64,000 nucleotides of DNA from Bifidobacterium callimiconis. GTDB lineage: Bacteria > Actinomycetota > Actinomycetes > Actinomycetales > Bifidobacteriaceae. Shown here in pieces: positions 47,725-56,218 of this stretch. The position numbers were made by a program, and so were the translations under genes. The stretch is taken from the NCBI RefSeq assembly GCF_003952005.1, contig NZ_QXGJ01000007.1, positions 124,033 to 188,032 of the forward strand, written 5' to 3'. A model generated the notes under the pieces. That model did not search any database. It saw nothing but the letters and a program-made list of their open reading frames with translations, and had not been told where the DNA came from. Position 1 is the first letter of the stretch, and every line of letters starts with the position of its first letter.

Positions 47725-48644
47725 GATTCCGATTCGTCCTTTCGGAAACCTGGACCAGCATCAAGCGCAACGGATCCATGATTCTGTCCGTCATGCTCGT
47801 CACCTTCATCTCGTTCGTGTTCATCGGCGCGTCCGTGCTCATGCAGGCGCAGATCACCAAGGCCAAGGGCACCTGGTACGACAAGGTGGAGGTCGTGGTG
47901 TGGCTCTGCCCTGACGGCACCAGCCAGTCCGCCAACTGTGCGTCCGGCAAGGCGCCCACCACCGACGAGATCATGGACATCCAGGACACGATCAAGGAGG
48001 AACTGCACAACGAGGTCTCCAAGATCACGTACGTGAGCAAGCAGCAGTTCTTCGACGACACGTTCACCAAGCAGTATCCGGGCGGCGTATACCAGGGCCG
48101 CACACTCACCGCCGACGACATGCAGGACTCGCTGCGACTCAAACTCACCAACGCCGAGAAATACCAGCAGGTGTCCGAAGTGCTCTCCGGCAAGACCGGC
48201 GTTGAGGAAGTGCAGGACCAGCGGCAGATCTTCGAACCCGTGTTCGCCGTACTCAACCGCGGCACCGCCGTCACCGTGGTGCTCGCAGCCGTAATGGTGC
48301 TCGTGGCCATCATGCTCACCGGAACCACGATCCGCATGTCCGCCGCGTCGCGCAAGAACGAAACGGAGATCATGCGACTCGTGGGCGCATCCAACTGGAT
48401 CATCCAGCTGCCGTTCATCCTCGAGGGCGTGATCGCCTCGCTCATCGGATCGATCCTGTCGTGCGCGGCGCTCGCCGGCATCGTCAAGATCTTCGTGGAG
48501 GGATCGCTCGCGCAGACGATCACGTGGATGCCGTTCGTGAACATCGGTACGGTACTGCTGATCTCGCCGGCACTGATCGCTGGGGCCATACTGTTGTCGG
48601 CAGTGGCGTCCCTGATTTCGCTGAGAAAGTATCTGAAGGCCTGA
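47721..48644 (+). CDS. ftsX: Cell division protein FtsX
   Basis: 307 residues. [20 protein letters not shown] leads into TM1. An extracellular domain (about residues 45-175) is followed by three TM helices in the FtsX/permease fold ([20 protein letters not shown]). The cytoplasmic motif [20 protein letters not shown] precedes [19 protein letters not shown]. It relays FtsE ATPase cycles across the membrane. The start overlaps ftsE. Confidence 0.95.
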   Translation: MRFRFVLSETWTSIKRNGSMILSVMLVTFISFVFIGASVLMQAQITKAKGTWYDKVEVVVWLCPDGTSQSANCASGKAPTTDEIMDIQDTIKEELHNEVSKITYVSKQQFFDDTFTKQYPGGVYQGRTLTADDMQDSLRLKLTNAEKYQQVSEVLSGKTGVEEVQDQRQIFEPVFAVLNRGTAVTVVLAAVMVLVAIMLTGTTIRMSAASRKNETEIMRLVGASNWIIQLPFILEGVIASLIGSILSCAALAGIVKIFVEGSLAQTITWMPFVNIGTVLLISPALIAGAILLSAVASLISLRKYLKA

Positions 48645-48714
48645 GATCGGCCTGAAATCAGGCATTCTCAGGTTCATGGGTTATTATTGTGCGCCGAATG
48701 CGTAAGGAGACGTT

Positions 48715-50238
48715 ATGACCGTAATGCGTAGAAGCACCAAAGCCATCGCGATCGTCGCAGGCTTGGGGATGGCCGCGTCGATGGCGCTGGCGTCGCTCGG
48801 CGTTCCGGCCCAGGAGGCCAACGCCGTTCCGTCGTACAGCCAGCTGTCGGAAAGCAAGGCCAAGCAGAAGAGCCTCGAGTCGCAGCTGAGCGGTGTGAGC
48901 AGTGATCTGGCACAGAAGATCATTGAGCTCGACGACCTGACCAACAACCAGATTCCGGCCGCCATCGAAGCCGCCGACAACGCGGCCAATGCCGCCGAAG
49001 CGGCTCAGGGCGAGGCCGATGCCGCGGCGTCCAGACTTGAGGCCGCGCAGAAGGACAAGGCCGATCTTGAGGAGAAGATTCAGCAGACCGGTGAGGACTA
49101 CGACGATGCGCACGCCGCCGTGGCCCAGCTGGCCCGCGACAGCTTCCACGGTTCGGCCGCATCCGACACTATGAGCGTGGTGACGGGCGCGAAGAGCACC
49201 GACGACTTCATCAAGACCATGCAGTCCGACGCGGCCGTGACCCGTTCCGAGTCCACTGCCGCCAACGAGGCCGCCACGGCCAAGAGCACTCAGATGAACC
49301 GCAAGGATCGTCTGGACGCCATTGAAAAGCAGATCACCACGTTGAAGACCGCTGCCGAGACCAAGGCCGCCGAGGCCAAGCAGGCCGCGGCCGACGCCCA
49401 GGCCAAGACCGCATCGCTCAACGACCTGCGCAACAAGGGCGACCAGCAGCGTGCCGAACTGGAGTCCCGCCAGAGCGAGCTGAAGACCGCTGCGGCGCAG
49501 CAGGCCGCGCAGACCGTGATGATTCAGTCGCAGATCGACTCTTACAACCAGCAGATCGCCGCGCAGCAGGCCGCCGCCAAGCAGAGCGCGCAGCAGCAGA
49601 TCAACGGCAACAGCGGCGGACAGGGCACGACCCGCCCGTCGAGCGGTTCGTCGTCTTCGAGCAGCAGGCCCAGCAACAGCGGCTCGTCCTCCTCGGGCGG
49701 CAGCAGCTCCGGCGGTTCGTCGTCTTCGGGCGGATCGTCCTCGAGTGGCGGTTCGTCGTCGGGCGGCTCGTCCTCGTCCGGTGGTTCCTCGTCTTCGGGT
49801 TCCTCGGGTGGTGCCTCCGGCATGAACTACTCCGTGCCTGGCAACTGCGCTGCGGGTGCCTCTTACTGCTACGGCCACAACACCGGTAATGTCGGCAACG
49901 TCTACGAGTACAGCCAGTGCACCTGGTGGGCGTACGTCCGCCGCAGTGAAATGAAACTTCCCGTCGGCTCCTACATGGGCAACGGTCAGGATTGGGGCAA
50001 CACCGGTCGTCGTCTTGGCTACTTGGTGAACACCACGCCGCACGTGGGCGCCGCGATCTCCTTCCGTGCCGGTCAGAACGGTTCCAGCGCCGTGTACGGC
50101 CATGTGGCCATCGTGGAGCAGGTGCTGTCTGACGGTTCGATCGTCACCTCGAACTGCGGCAAGTCGATGAACGGCAAGATCTACTACCAGACCATCCGCA
50201 ACGCCGCCAGCGGCGCCTACACCTACGTCCACTACTGA
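48715..50238 (+). CDS. Secreted coiled-coil CHAP-domain peptidoglycan hydrolase (PcsB/CwlO-like partner of FtsEX)
   Basis: 507 residues, ATG with TAAGGAG RBS. A signal peptide ends near VPAQEANA (residue ~38). Residues ~40-300 are an Ala/Gln/Lys/Glu-rich coiled coil (AQKDKADLEEKIQQTGEDYD). A Ser/Gly linker of about 70 residues with SSSSGG repeats follows. The CHAP domain has Cys402 in YSQCTWWAYV and His463 in YGHVAIVEQV. Coiled coil plus CHAP next to ftsEX is the arrangement of PcsB-type hydrolases controlled by FtsEX in Gram-positives; that link is inferred here. Confidence 0.92.
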   Translation: MTVMRRSTKAIAIVAGLGMAASMALASLGVPAQEANAVPSYSQLSESKAKQKSLESQLSGVSSDLAQKIIELDDLTNNQIPAAIEAADNAANAAEAAQGEADAAASRLEAAQKDKADLEEKIQQTGEDYDDAHAAVAQLARDSFHGSAASDTMSVVTGAKSTDDFIKTMQSDAAVTRSESTAANEAATAKSTQMNRKDRLDAIEKQITTLKTAAETKAAEAKQAAADAQAKTASLNDLRNKGDQQRAELESRQSELKTAAAQQAAQTVMIQSQIDSYNQQIAAQQAAAKQSAQQQINGNSGGQGTTRPSSGSSSSSSRPSNSGSSSSGGSSSGGSSSSGGSSSSGGSSSGGSSSSGGSSSSGSSGGASGMNYSVPGNCAAGASYCYGHNTGNVGNVYEYSQCTWWAYVRRSEMKLPVGSYMGNGQDWGNTGRRLGYLVNTTPHVGAAISFRAGQNGSSAVYGHVAIVEQVLSDGSIVTSNCGKSMNGKIYYQTIRNAASGAYTYVHY

Positions 50239-50256
50239 TCCGGCGTTCCCTTAGCC

Positions 50257-50324
50257 TCCAAAACCACAAAACTCGCATGCCCAACCACCCCCGGGTACCG
50301 TTGGACATGCGAGTTTTGTGGTTT
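50257..50324. repeat. 68-bp hairpin, copy 1
   Basis: Arms 50261-50279 and 50306-50324 pair perfectly over 19 bases (AAACCACAAAACTCGCATG and its complement). The 26-base middle contains CCCCCGGGTACCGTTG. It begins 18 bases after the CHAP stop and could terminate it. A second copy, 4 mismatches, same orientation, is at 53955-54022. Confidence 0.9.
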
Positions 50325-50410
50325 GTTAGAGGTTTCTTTTTATGTGAAAATCCTGTCATTAGTCGTTTTCGTTCAGACGCGTATTGAGATGCAGAAAACG
50401 GAGGGCGTTT

Positions 50411-50842
50411 TTGAAACAACGAAGTTTTCTCCCCACGGTCTTCATGTGTATTCTGAGCATCATTTGCATTGTGATAGGCATACGTGTGTTGAATTTTGAT
50501 TCGCTTTCAAGCGAGTCAAAGGCTTGCGATGCTGATATGAGTTGTGCCTCTCCGATGAATAGCAATATTGTTTCCGTCAATATCGTCTTGAAAAACGCAA
50601 CGCTGTCCGATTTGCAATGCATCGCATTCGATTCCACTGAATCTCGCGGTCTTACCACTCTTCGGCAAAACAAGGTGGCTTTTGAAGGTTTGCGAGGAAC
50701 AATCAATATGGTTCCCGACAGTCAGATGACAATAAGTTGTTCATCCGACGAACCGATGTCGTTCCACTGGTCAAAGACCATGAAGATTCCCCAACGGGAA
50801 TATATGCAGGTATTCGACAGTGTGTCGTACTTTAATTTCTAA
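50411..50842 (+). CDS. AT-rich small membrane-anchored or secreted protein, unknown
   Basis: 143 residues from TTG 50411, RBS GGAGGG 5 bases upstream; a TTG at 50384 lacks an RBS. One N-terminal hydrophobic helix (FLPTVFMCILSIICIVIGIR) is followed by an extracytoplasmic domain with four or so cysteines and beta-strand-like alternation. I recognise no family. Its base composition is visibly AT-richer than neighbouring genes, suggesting recent transfer. It is the first gene of the cassette bracketed by the 68-bp repeats. Confidence 0.55.
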   Translation: MKQRSFLPTVFMCILSIICIVIGIRVLNFDSLSSESKACDADMSCASPMNSNIVSVNIVLKNATLSDLQCIAFDSTESRGLTTLRQNKVAFEGLRGTINMVPDSQMTISCSSDEPMSFHWSKTMKIPQREYMQVFDSVSYFNF

Positions 50843-50863
50843 AGATGCATGGGACGAAAGAGA

Positions 50864-51520
50864 TTATCGATATAGCACGTCGTTGATCGCGGTGCTGATG
50901 GTGTTGATGGATTGCGCGGTTGTGGAGGCGTCGGAATCGTCGGTGGAGTCTAAAGCCTTGCGTAGTGCATTGAGATATTCAGGGGATGCTGAATCTTGGT
51001 ATTGCTCGTAGATCTGTTCGCCCCGCGTTTTGGCCGCCGCGAGAGAGTCCTTGGCGTCGGCAAATTCCTTATCGGCCTGACTGTCAAGGAACCGCTTATA
51101 CGCAGTGCGAAAGTCCTCGGCCTGTTTCCGTGCCTGACGGGCGGTATCTTTCATACGCTGAGTGGTGCGTTTCAATGATGCGGTATCAGCGTTGGCATGG
51201 CATGCAAGATCCTTGGATGGCTGGCTGAAGCTTGCGATCAGCGACTGCAGATCGGTCACTGCGGTTTCATCCTGTACCTGCGACGTGCTGAGATTCTTCA
51301 GCTCCGGATGATCGTCAACAAGGTTGTCCCGTCCCAGAACTTCCGACTTCATGGTTTGCTCCGCGTCCCGACAGTCCGCCAGCGCATCGCGATGTGCATC
51401 CTGCACGCCACGGACCGCTGCGACTCCTCCGATCGTCAACAGCAACAGCGCGGCAATGATGACGATGATAATGGTTGTGCGACGATGCGCTTCAGGATGC
51501 CGGGAAGTGAACATGGTCAT
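50864..51520 (-). CDS. Membrane-anchored extracellular helical protein, unknown
   Basis: 218 residues from ATG at 51520 with GGAGG upstream; a frame extension to 51634 is unsupported. A short basic N-terminus (HPEAHRR) is followed by a TM helix (TTIIIVIIAALLLLTIGGVA), then a helical charged ectodomain (RTTQRMKDTARQARKQAEDF). The juxtamembrane RGV-D-x-AL-x-C-x2-A pattern resembles the stalk of the deacetylase at 31481 onward. It is divergent from the response regulator and probably part of the same sensory cassette. Function unknown. Confidence 0.65.
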   Translation of the reverse strand: MTMFTSRHPEAHRRTTIIIVIIAALLLLTIGGVAAVRGVQDAHRDALADCRDAEQTMKSEVLGRDNLVDDHPELKNLSTSQVQDETAVTDLQSLIASFSQPSKDLACHANADTASLKRTTQRMKDTARQARKQAEDFRTAYKRFLDSQADKEFADAKDSLAAAKTRGEQIYEQYQDSASPEYLNALRKALDSTDDSDASTTAQSINTISTAINDVLYR

Positions 51521-51771
51521 GTGATCCTCCGAGAATTGTGCCGCCATGGGCATTGTCGTTGTGCGCAATATGATGACGTGGCCGCCGGATACGCACTTCA
51601 GCATATGCAAGTATCGAATGGACGTCTTCTGCATTCAAGAAAACTGCAATGGCGTTGCCCGTACGTCGGAAAGCGGCGTACGCTGCTCTCATGGTGAAGG
51701 ACTCACGGTGAAAACCGGTGAGTGTTCATGCTGATCGTGCCGCCGCCCGATTGTGAAAAAGGAGCCGTGCA

Positions 51772-52440
51772 ATGAAGCCCGATACCGTTCGTGTCGGAGT
51801 ATTGGACAACGACGTTTGTGCGTTGTACGCCATCCACATGGTGATTCGCGAGATACGGCGTCGCGAGCGCGTTTCCCTTGATGTGTGGACGGAGCATGAT
51901 CCGGCGAAGGCCGTTCACCGGTGTTGCGATACGTTGCCGCAAACCGGCGTCATGCTGGTGGACATGTCGTTGGGTGGGATCAGCGGAGTGCAGGTGTGCC
52001 GGGAATTGCGCAGACGGTCGCGGGACATCGGCATTATCGGTATCACCGCATATGACCCGGAGATGTATCGGCGTCGGATGATCGAGGTCGGAGCACAAGG
52101 TCTGATCGGCAAGGAAGGCATCGGCTCGACGCTGTTTCCCGCGATCGCGGCGGCGGCCAAGGGAATGCCTTACCCGGCTGATGGCGGCTTTCCGAGTGTC
52201 GGCGATGCATGTGCGCATGGGGATGAGACAACGGACGCTATGGTCTTGACCCCGCAGGAGCTGCTGATCGTCCAACTGGATCTGCAACATCTGTCCATCC
52301 ATGACATTGCTGATCGACTGCATATCACCGAGGGAACGGTCTCATCGCATCGTCGTAACATCAGACGAAAGCTTGGCGTGCGTTCGTGGTCCGCCGCCGT
52401 CGATGTATATCGGGACGTCTATCGGGATATGCGTGGATGA
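51772..52440 (+). CDS. NarL/LuxR-family response regulator
   Basis: 222 residues, RBS AAAAAGGAG. Receiver domain: acidic pair DND (12-14), phosphorylatable Asp64 in GVMLVDMSLGG, Thr in GITAYD, Lys in LIGKEG. The LuxR-type HTH at ~160-210 reads LTPQELLIVQLDLQHLSIHD and ITEGTVSSHRRNIRRKLGV. The stop overlaps the kinase gene by ATGA, so the pair is co-translated. A leader hairpin (51701-51723, GAAA loop) precedes the gene. Confidence 0.9.
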   Translation: MKPDTVRVGVLDNDVCALYAIHMVIREIRRRERVSLDVWTEHDPAKAVHRCCDTLPQTGVMLVDMSLGGISGVQVCRELRRRSRDIGIIGITAYDPEMYRRRMIEVGAQGLIGKEGIGSTLFPAIAAAAKGMPYPADGGFPSVGDACAHGDETTDAMVLTPQELLIVQLDLQHLSIHDIADRLHITEGTVSSHRRNIRRKLGVRSWSAAVDVYRDVYRDMRG

Positions 52441-53732
52441 TCGACCCCGACGATGGGCAAACGATGAGTATGGGAATGACAATGATTGCGGATCGACTGC
52501 GCGCGTTATGCCATCGTCCGTTCGAACGGCCATGGATTACGTTTTTCGCGTTTGTGGGCTTTGCCATGGTCTGGTTCGATGACATCTATTCCGGGATGTA
52601 TTGGCAGGATCCGGTGTATGCGCTGTATTGCGCGGCGCATATTGCGGTGTTTCTCACGTACGTGTTGTTTCCCGAAGCAGGGACGGTCGTCGGTTCGCTG
52701 ATGTGGGCCGTGTATGTGCTGCTGGTGCCGTCGGTGTCTCTTGCTCCGTTCGTGTTTACGGTGCTGATGATGGCGGGTTGTATGTTTCTAAGTCCGCTGC
52801 TTGGCTGTATATCAGGCGTGATTGCGGTTGCCGCTCAATCGGTGAACGTGTGTCGGTACGGATATGGTGTACTTTCCGGCGTTGGTGGGGTGCTGACCTG
52901 CGATGCCGTTGTGATTGCCGGACTGCTGTGCGGTATTGCACTGCGTGAGCACGAGCGACGAATGCGGATGGCGGCGATGGTCCGGTATCAGAGGCGGGAA
53001 CATGCTGCGGTGCGGCAGTTGCATGACTACATCGCCAATGATCTGAGCGCGATCGTCGCCATTGCGGAGAGTCTCGGACGAGACGATGCTGGTTCACCGA
53101 GCGGGATTCCGAATGCTGTGAACGATGCAAGGGGCGAAGCCGCGACCAACATGACGGATGATGATATGCGTGGCCAAATCACGGAACTGAACGATATCGG
53201 TCGGGATGCGTTGCGTCGTTTGCACAAGGTGATCACCCTGCTCCGAGAGGATGATGGGGAGTCTCATGTGGAGTCGGAGATTGAACGCTCTGCGATCGTA
53301 GGAGATGGCGATCGTGACGTTGCGACGCTGATCGAACGGCAGCGGGCGTTACTGGCGTCTTTGGGACTGAATGGCGTGGTTTTCGTGGCCGACGATCTTG
53401 CCTTGTATGTCGATGCCGATACGAATGTCTTGCTCGGCGATCTGCTGCGTGAGGTGTTCGGCAACATGCTCAAGTATGCGGATCCTGAACGAGGATATAC
53501 GTTGTCGTTGTTGCTTGAAGGCGAGGGGCTGCGATTGCGGGTTTCGGATGTGCCGGCCGATAATGGGGCGTCAGGCGGATCCGGCGGATCCAGAGAACCC
53601 GGGGATTGGGCCAAAACCGGGGGAGGGCTCGACGACTATCGGAAGCATGTCACGGCGATCGGCGGGCGGTGGGAATCCCGGCTGTCGGACGATGAATGGA
53701 GCCTTGATGTGCTGATTCCCGTCGGGGCATAG
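52437..53732 (+). CDS. NarL-type sensor histidine kinase
   Basis: 431 residues from ATG 52437 overlapping the regulator stop. Five or six N-terminal TM helices (PWITFFAFVGFAMVWFDDIY to AVVIAGLLCGIAL) carry almost no extracellular domain. HisKA_3 follows, with His196 in RQLHDYIANDLSAIVAIAES. The HATPase region has the N box LREVFGNMLKYADP and GGGLDDYRKHVTAIGGRWE. An acidic linker separates them. The ligand is unknown; a TM-bundle sensor with no ectodomain suggests membrane or envelope sensing. Confidence 0.88.
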   Translation: MIDPDDGQTMSMGMTMIADRLRALCHRPFERPWITFFAFVGFAMVWFDDIYSGMYWQDPVYALYCAAHIAVFLTYVLFPEAGTVVGSLMWAVYVLLVPSVSLAPFVFTVLMMAGCMFLSPLLGCISGVIAVAAQSVNVCRYGYGVLSGVGGVLTCDAVVIAGLLCGIALREHERRMRMAAMVRYQRREHAAVRQLHDYIANDLSAIVAIAESLGRDDAGSPSGIPNAVNDARGEAATNMTDDDMRGQITELNDIGRDALRRLHKVITLLREDDGESHVESEIERSAIVGDGDRDVATLIERQRALLASLGLNGVVFVADDLALYVDADTNVLLGDLLREVFGNMLKYADPERGYTLSLLLEGEGLRLRVSDVPADNGASGGSGGSREPGDWAKTGGGLDDYRKHVTAIGGRWESRLSDDEWSLDVLIPVGA

Positions 53733-53762
53733 TCGTGGCTGGGGTCGAGGCCGGACTCCGGT

Positions 53763-53938
53763 GTTCTCCCTCCACGGGAGGGAGATGTGCGTTGCGAATC
53801 GGCACAAACGGATCGGGGAAAGTGTTCTCCCTCCGAGGGAGGGAGATGTCTGGAGCAATGCAATCGTGGTGATCTGCTCGTTCGTTCTCCCTCCTTGGGA
53901 GGGAGACGTCACGACGAATGTCGTGACAGAGGGAGGGA
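53763..53938. repeat. Three tandem modular-repeat heads at about 60-bp spacing
   Basis: GTTCTCCCTCC-N4-GGGAGGGAGA starts at 53763, 53824 and 53884. Only the third has a complete second hairpin (GTCACGAC-GAAT-GTCGTGAC) and tail GAGGGAGGGAT. The first two keep the head and ATGT but have diverged after it. It lies directly after the kinase gene; no coding sequence in this 297-bp gap. Confidence 0.82.
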
Positions 53939-53954
53939 TCGGTACCTCACCGCT

Positions 53955-54022
53955 TCCAAAACCACAAAACTCGCATGCCCACCCACCCCCGGGTACCGTT
54001 GAGCATACGAGTTTTGTGGTTT
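53955..54022. repeat. 68-bp hairpin, copy 2
   Basis: Same sequence and orientation as 50257-50324 with four substitutions, one giving a non-canonical or wobble pair in the stem. Arms are about 53959-53977 and 54004-54022. It ends 8 bases before the stop of the minus-strand gene at 54030 and would also suit it as a terminator. Confidence 0.9.
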
Positions 54023-54029
54023 TCTGCGA

Positions 54030-55724
54030 TTACGGCAGCATCACGGTGAAGCCATGTGCCTCGTTGTATGCCTGAATCAGGGAGGCGGGGTCGGTGTAGC
54101 CGACCGCCACGTACCAGACGACGAACAACATTACGCATACGGTGATCAGCGGAATTCTCGGCAGCATCATTTTGGCGACGCACAGGGCAAGCATCACGGC
54201 GAGCAGTCCAATGAACGCCATTGAAATGAACCGCAGCCAGGTCAGCCCATACGCGCCGATATACAGACTGAGCCTTGTGGCGGCCGATGCGAGCAGGACT
54301 CCGGTGGCGGCGATCAGACCGATCAGCATGCCGGTGATCGTGCGGTCGCGATGCAGTGTGGAATGCAATGTGGGGGTGAGCGCGGACGCTGGCGTTGGCA
54401 CGAACGTGGATGTTGGCGTGCCTTGCGCATGGGAGCGTGCATATGTGAGTACGAGCCCGAATCCGGCCAGATTCACCGCGGCGACGAACAGCAGTTGGAA
54501 GAATCCGCTGCGCGCATACTGTGCGTAGGTGAGCCCGTCGGGCAGTCCGGCGCCGGCGAACAGGAACGTGAACTGCACCGAGCAGAACACCGCATATACG
54601 ATCAACACCGCGCCCAAGACGATCATGGTGATCGCAGGATCCAACGAAAACCGGACCTCCAGGGAATACAGGGCGCGGAGATCTCCGGCGAAGCGGGAAG
54701 GCCTGTGAGAGTTTGAGAAGGCGGCGGAATCCGCGGCGGCCGATTCTTGGATGGGCGATTCTTTGGTGGGGGATTCCGCGGCTCTTGTCGGTACGTCATT
54801 CGGCTCCAGATTGACCAGCAGCGAGTACAGGAACGGGATCGGCACCACGATCGCCGTGCCGTGAAACAGAATCGCATTGACGTTGATATCGCGAACCATG
54901 CGTGACAGTCCATAGGCGAACACCATGTCCGCGCTCGCCAGCAGCGCCAGCAATACGCCGATCAACGGAATGCAGATCAGCAGGGCGATGCCGATCCTGA
55001 CGAGTGTCGGCCGTTTGCCGTGCTCGGCGATGTCGTTGATAAGCCGGCCGAGCGCTGCGACGAACGCATTGACTCGATTGAACGGCTGCACGACCCAGCT
55101 GGACAGCCAGCGCAGCGCGAGCCCGAACGGATGCGTGGGAGAGAACAGGCCGCCGACCAGTTGCGCGTGCAGCATGAGCAGAGCGGGAACGATAACCAGA
55201 CCGGTTAGTGTTTCGTATTCGTCGTTGGCGATGAACGGCAGGCCTTTGGTCGGGGCGAGTCCGTAGGAAAGCCACGGTTGCGGATCGATGCCGGCCATAT
55301 CCGACCGATTCCACGCGATGATGGAGTTGCGTTCGGCGATGATCAGCCAGATCGTGAGTGCGACGATGGCGGCGGCGGTGAACCAGGCGAACGGATTGCG
55401 GCGGGCGGTGCGCCAGTTGAGAGCGGTGATGATCGCGACGCATGCCAGCCAGAAGACGCCGAGCAGGATGATGACGTACCGTGCGGCAAGGTTGGCGACG
55501 ACGAGTCGGTCGAAGAGGACGGGGATGAGGATGGAGACGGCGAGGGTGAGGATGGTTCGGCGTGGTAGTGGGGGAGCGGGGTTGGTTGTGGGATGTAGCT
55601 GGGGTTGAGGGTTTGTGGTTGTGGAGTGTGGTTGTTTTTGGATGCTCCCCTCAGTCGGCTGCGCCGACAGCTCCCCTCCGCGGGAGGGGAGCCTAGAGGT
55701 GTTGGGACTTGATGGAATAGGCAT
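54030..55724 (-). CDS. DUF4153/DUF4173-like polytopic membrane protein
   Basis: 564 residues from ATG at 55724, RBS AAAGGAGA. About 10-12 TM helices; the first is TILTLAVSILIPVLFDRLVV. The ending, with a conserved Asn/Tyr pattern (GYTDPASLIQAYNEAH), resembles DUF4173/DUF4153 proteins. Residues ~11-27 (RLPSRGGELSAQPTEGS) are encoded by a modular hairpin repeat read in frame, and a Pro/Gln/Thr-rich segment leads to TM1. A charged Ser/Glu-rich loop interrupts the middle. Function unknown; in some bacteria these sit near two-component genes. Confidence 0.78.
   Translation of the reverse strand: MPIPSSPNTSRLPSRGGELSAQPTEGSIQKQPHSTTTNPQPQLHPTTNPAPPLPRRTILTLAVSILIPVLFDRLVVANLAARYVIILLGVFWLACVAIITALNWRTARRNPFAWFTAAAIVALTIWLIIAERNSIIAWNRSDMAGIDPQPWLSYGLAPTKGLPFIANDEYETLTGLVIVPALLMLHAQLVGGLFSPTHPFGLALRWLSSWVVQPFNRVNAFVAALGRLINDIAEHGKRPTLVRIGIALLICIPLIGVLLALLASADMVFAYGLSRMVRDINVNAILFHGTAIVVPIPFLYSLLVNLEPNDVPTRAAESPTKESPIQESAAADSAAFSNSHRPSRFAGDLRALYSLEVRFSLDPAITMIVLGAVLIVYAVFCSVQFTFLFAGAGLPDGLTYAQYARSGFFQLLFVAAVNLAGFGLVLTYARSHAQGTPTSTFVPTPASALTPTLHSTLHRDRTITGMLIGLIAATGVLLASAATRLSLYIGAYGLTWLRFISMAFIGLLAVMLALCVAKMMLPRIPLITVCVMLFVVWYVAVGYTDPASLIQAYNEAHGFTVMLP
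55645..55692 (-). repeat. Modular hairpin repeat inside the DUF4153/4173-like coding sequence
   Basis: On the coding strand: head CTCCCCTCCCGCGGAGGGGA, stem GTCGGC-GCA-GCCGAC, tail CTGAGGGGAG. It encodes residues from about 12 to 27, just after the start codon. The reading frame is open through it. Confidence 0.85.
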
Positions 55725-55753
55725 GGTGTCTCCTTTTGGGTGGTGTGGCTGTG

Positions 55754-56058
55754 GCTCCCCTCTTTGAGGCTGAGTCCGTGGGAAAACGATGGCGGCGTTT
55801 TTAGGACTCAGGTGAGCCGACAGGCGAGCAGGATATCCGCGGCCGAAGGCCGTCCATTCTTGCAGGACGAGCTGTCGGCGCAGCCGACTGAGGGGAGTGC
55901 TTCCCCTTGAGGGGAAGCTGTCGGCCGCAGGCTGACTGATGAGGTGAGCCGTCGGAGACGGCATGGACCGGCATCGGCGTTAGCCGATTCCTATTACTGG
56001 ACCGGTCGATCACCTCATCAGTCCGCTGCGCTGGCAGCTTCCTCTCGAGGGGAAGCCG
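55754..56058. repeat. Clustered modular repeats, one interrupted
   Basis: CTCCCCTCTTTGAG at 55755 and GAGCTGTCGGCGCAGCCGAC from 55869 look like one unit split by about 100 bp of unrelated DNA. A GGGGAAGC-variant unit follows at 55899-55948 (stem GTCGGCC-GCA-GGCTGAC, tail CTGATGAGGTGA). A mirror unit ends at 56057. This and the block at 56219 occupy most of the 704-bp region between 55724 and 56429; no gene there. Confidence 0.78.
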
Positions 56059-56104
56059 GCTGTGTTGGAGGGATGGTTGCTGCTGTTCTGAGAACTACGG
56101 TAGG

Positions 56105-56192
56105 TATCGAAAAACGATAGATCGATATCGAATTTCGATTCTTCACGGAATTTGCATATCGAAAAACGATAGGTTATTATCGAGTTGCGATT
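56105..56192. promoter_or_regulatory. Four-site operator array of the DUF2975/XRE operon
   Basis: TATCGAAAAACGATA at 56105-56119 and 56157-56171, TATCGAATTTCGATT at 56126-56140, TATCGAGTTGCGATT at 56178-56192. Starts are 21, 31 and 21 bp apart, about 2, 3 and 2 helical turns, so all sites face the same side. They lie upstream of a gene pair ending in an XRE regulator, the natural candidate to bind them. Confidence 0.75.
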
Positions 56193-56218
56193 GTCGGGAG
56201 TTGAGCGTGATGGTCGGT

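Noticed and set aside
55725..55964. Upstream extension of the DUF4153/4173-like gene
   Set aside because: The added 80 codons consist of translated repeats, and a strong RBS marks the ATG at 55724.
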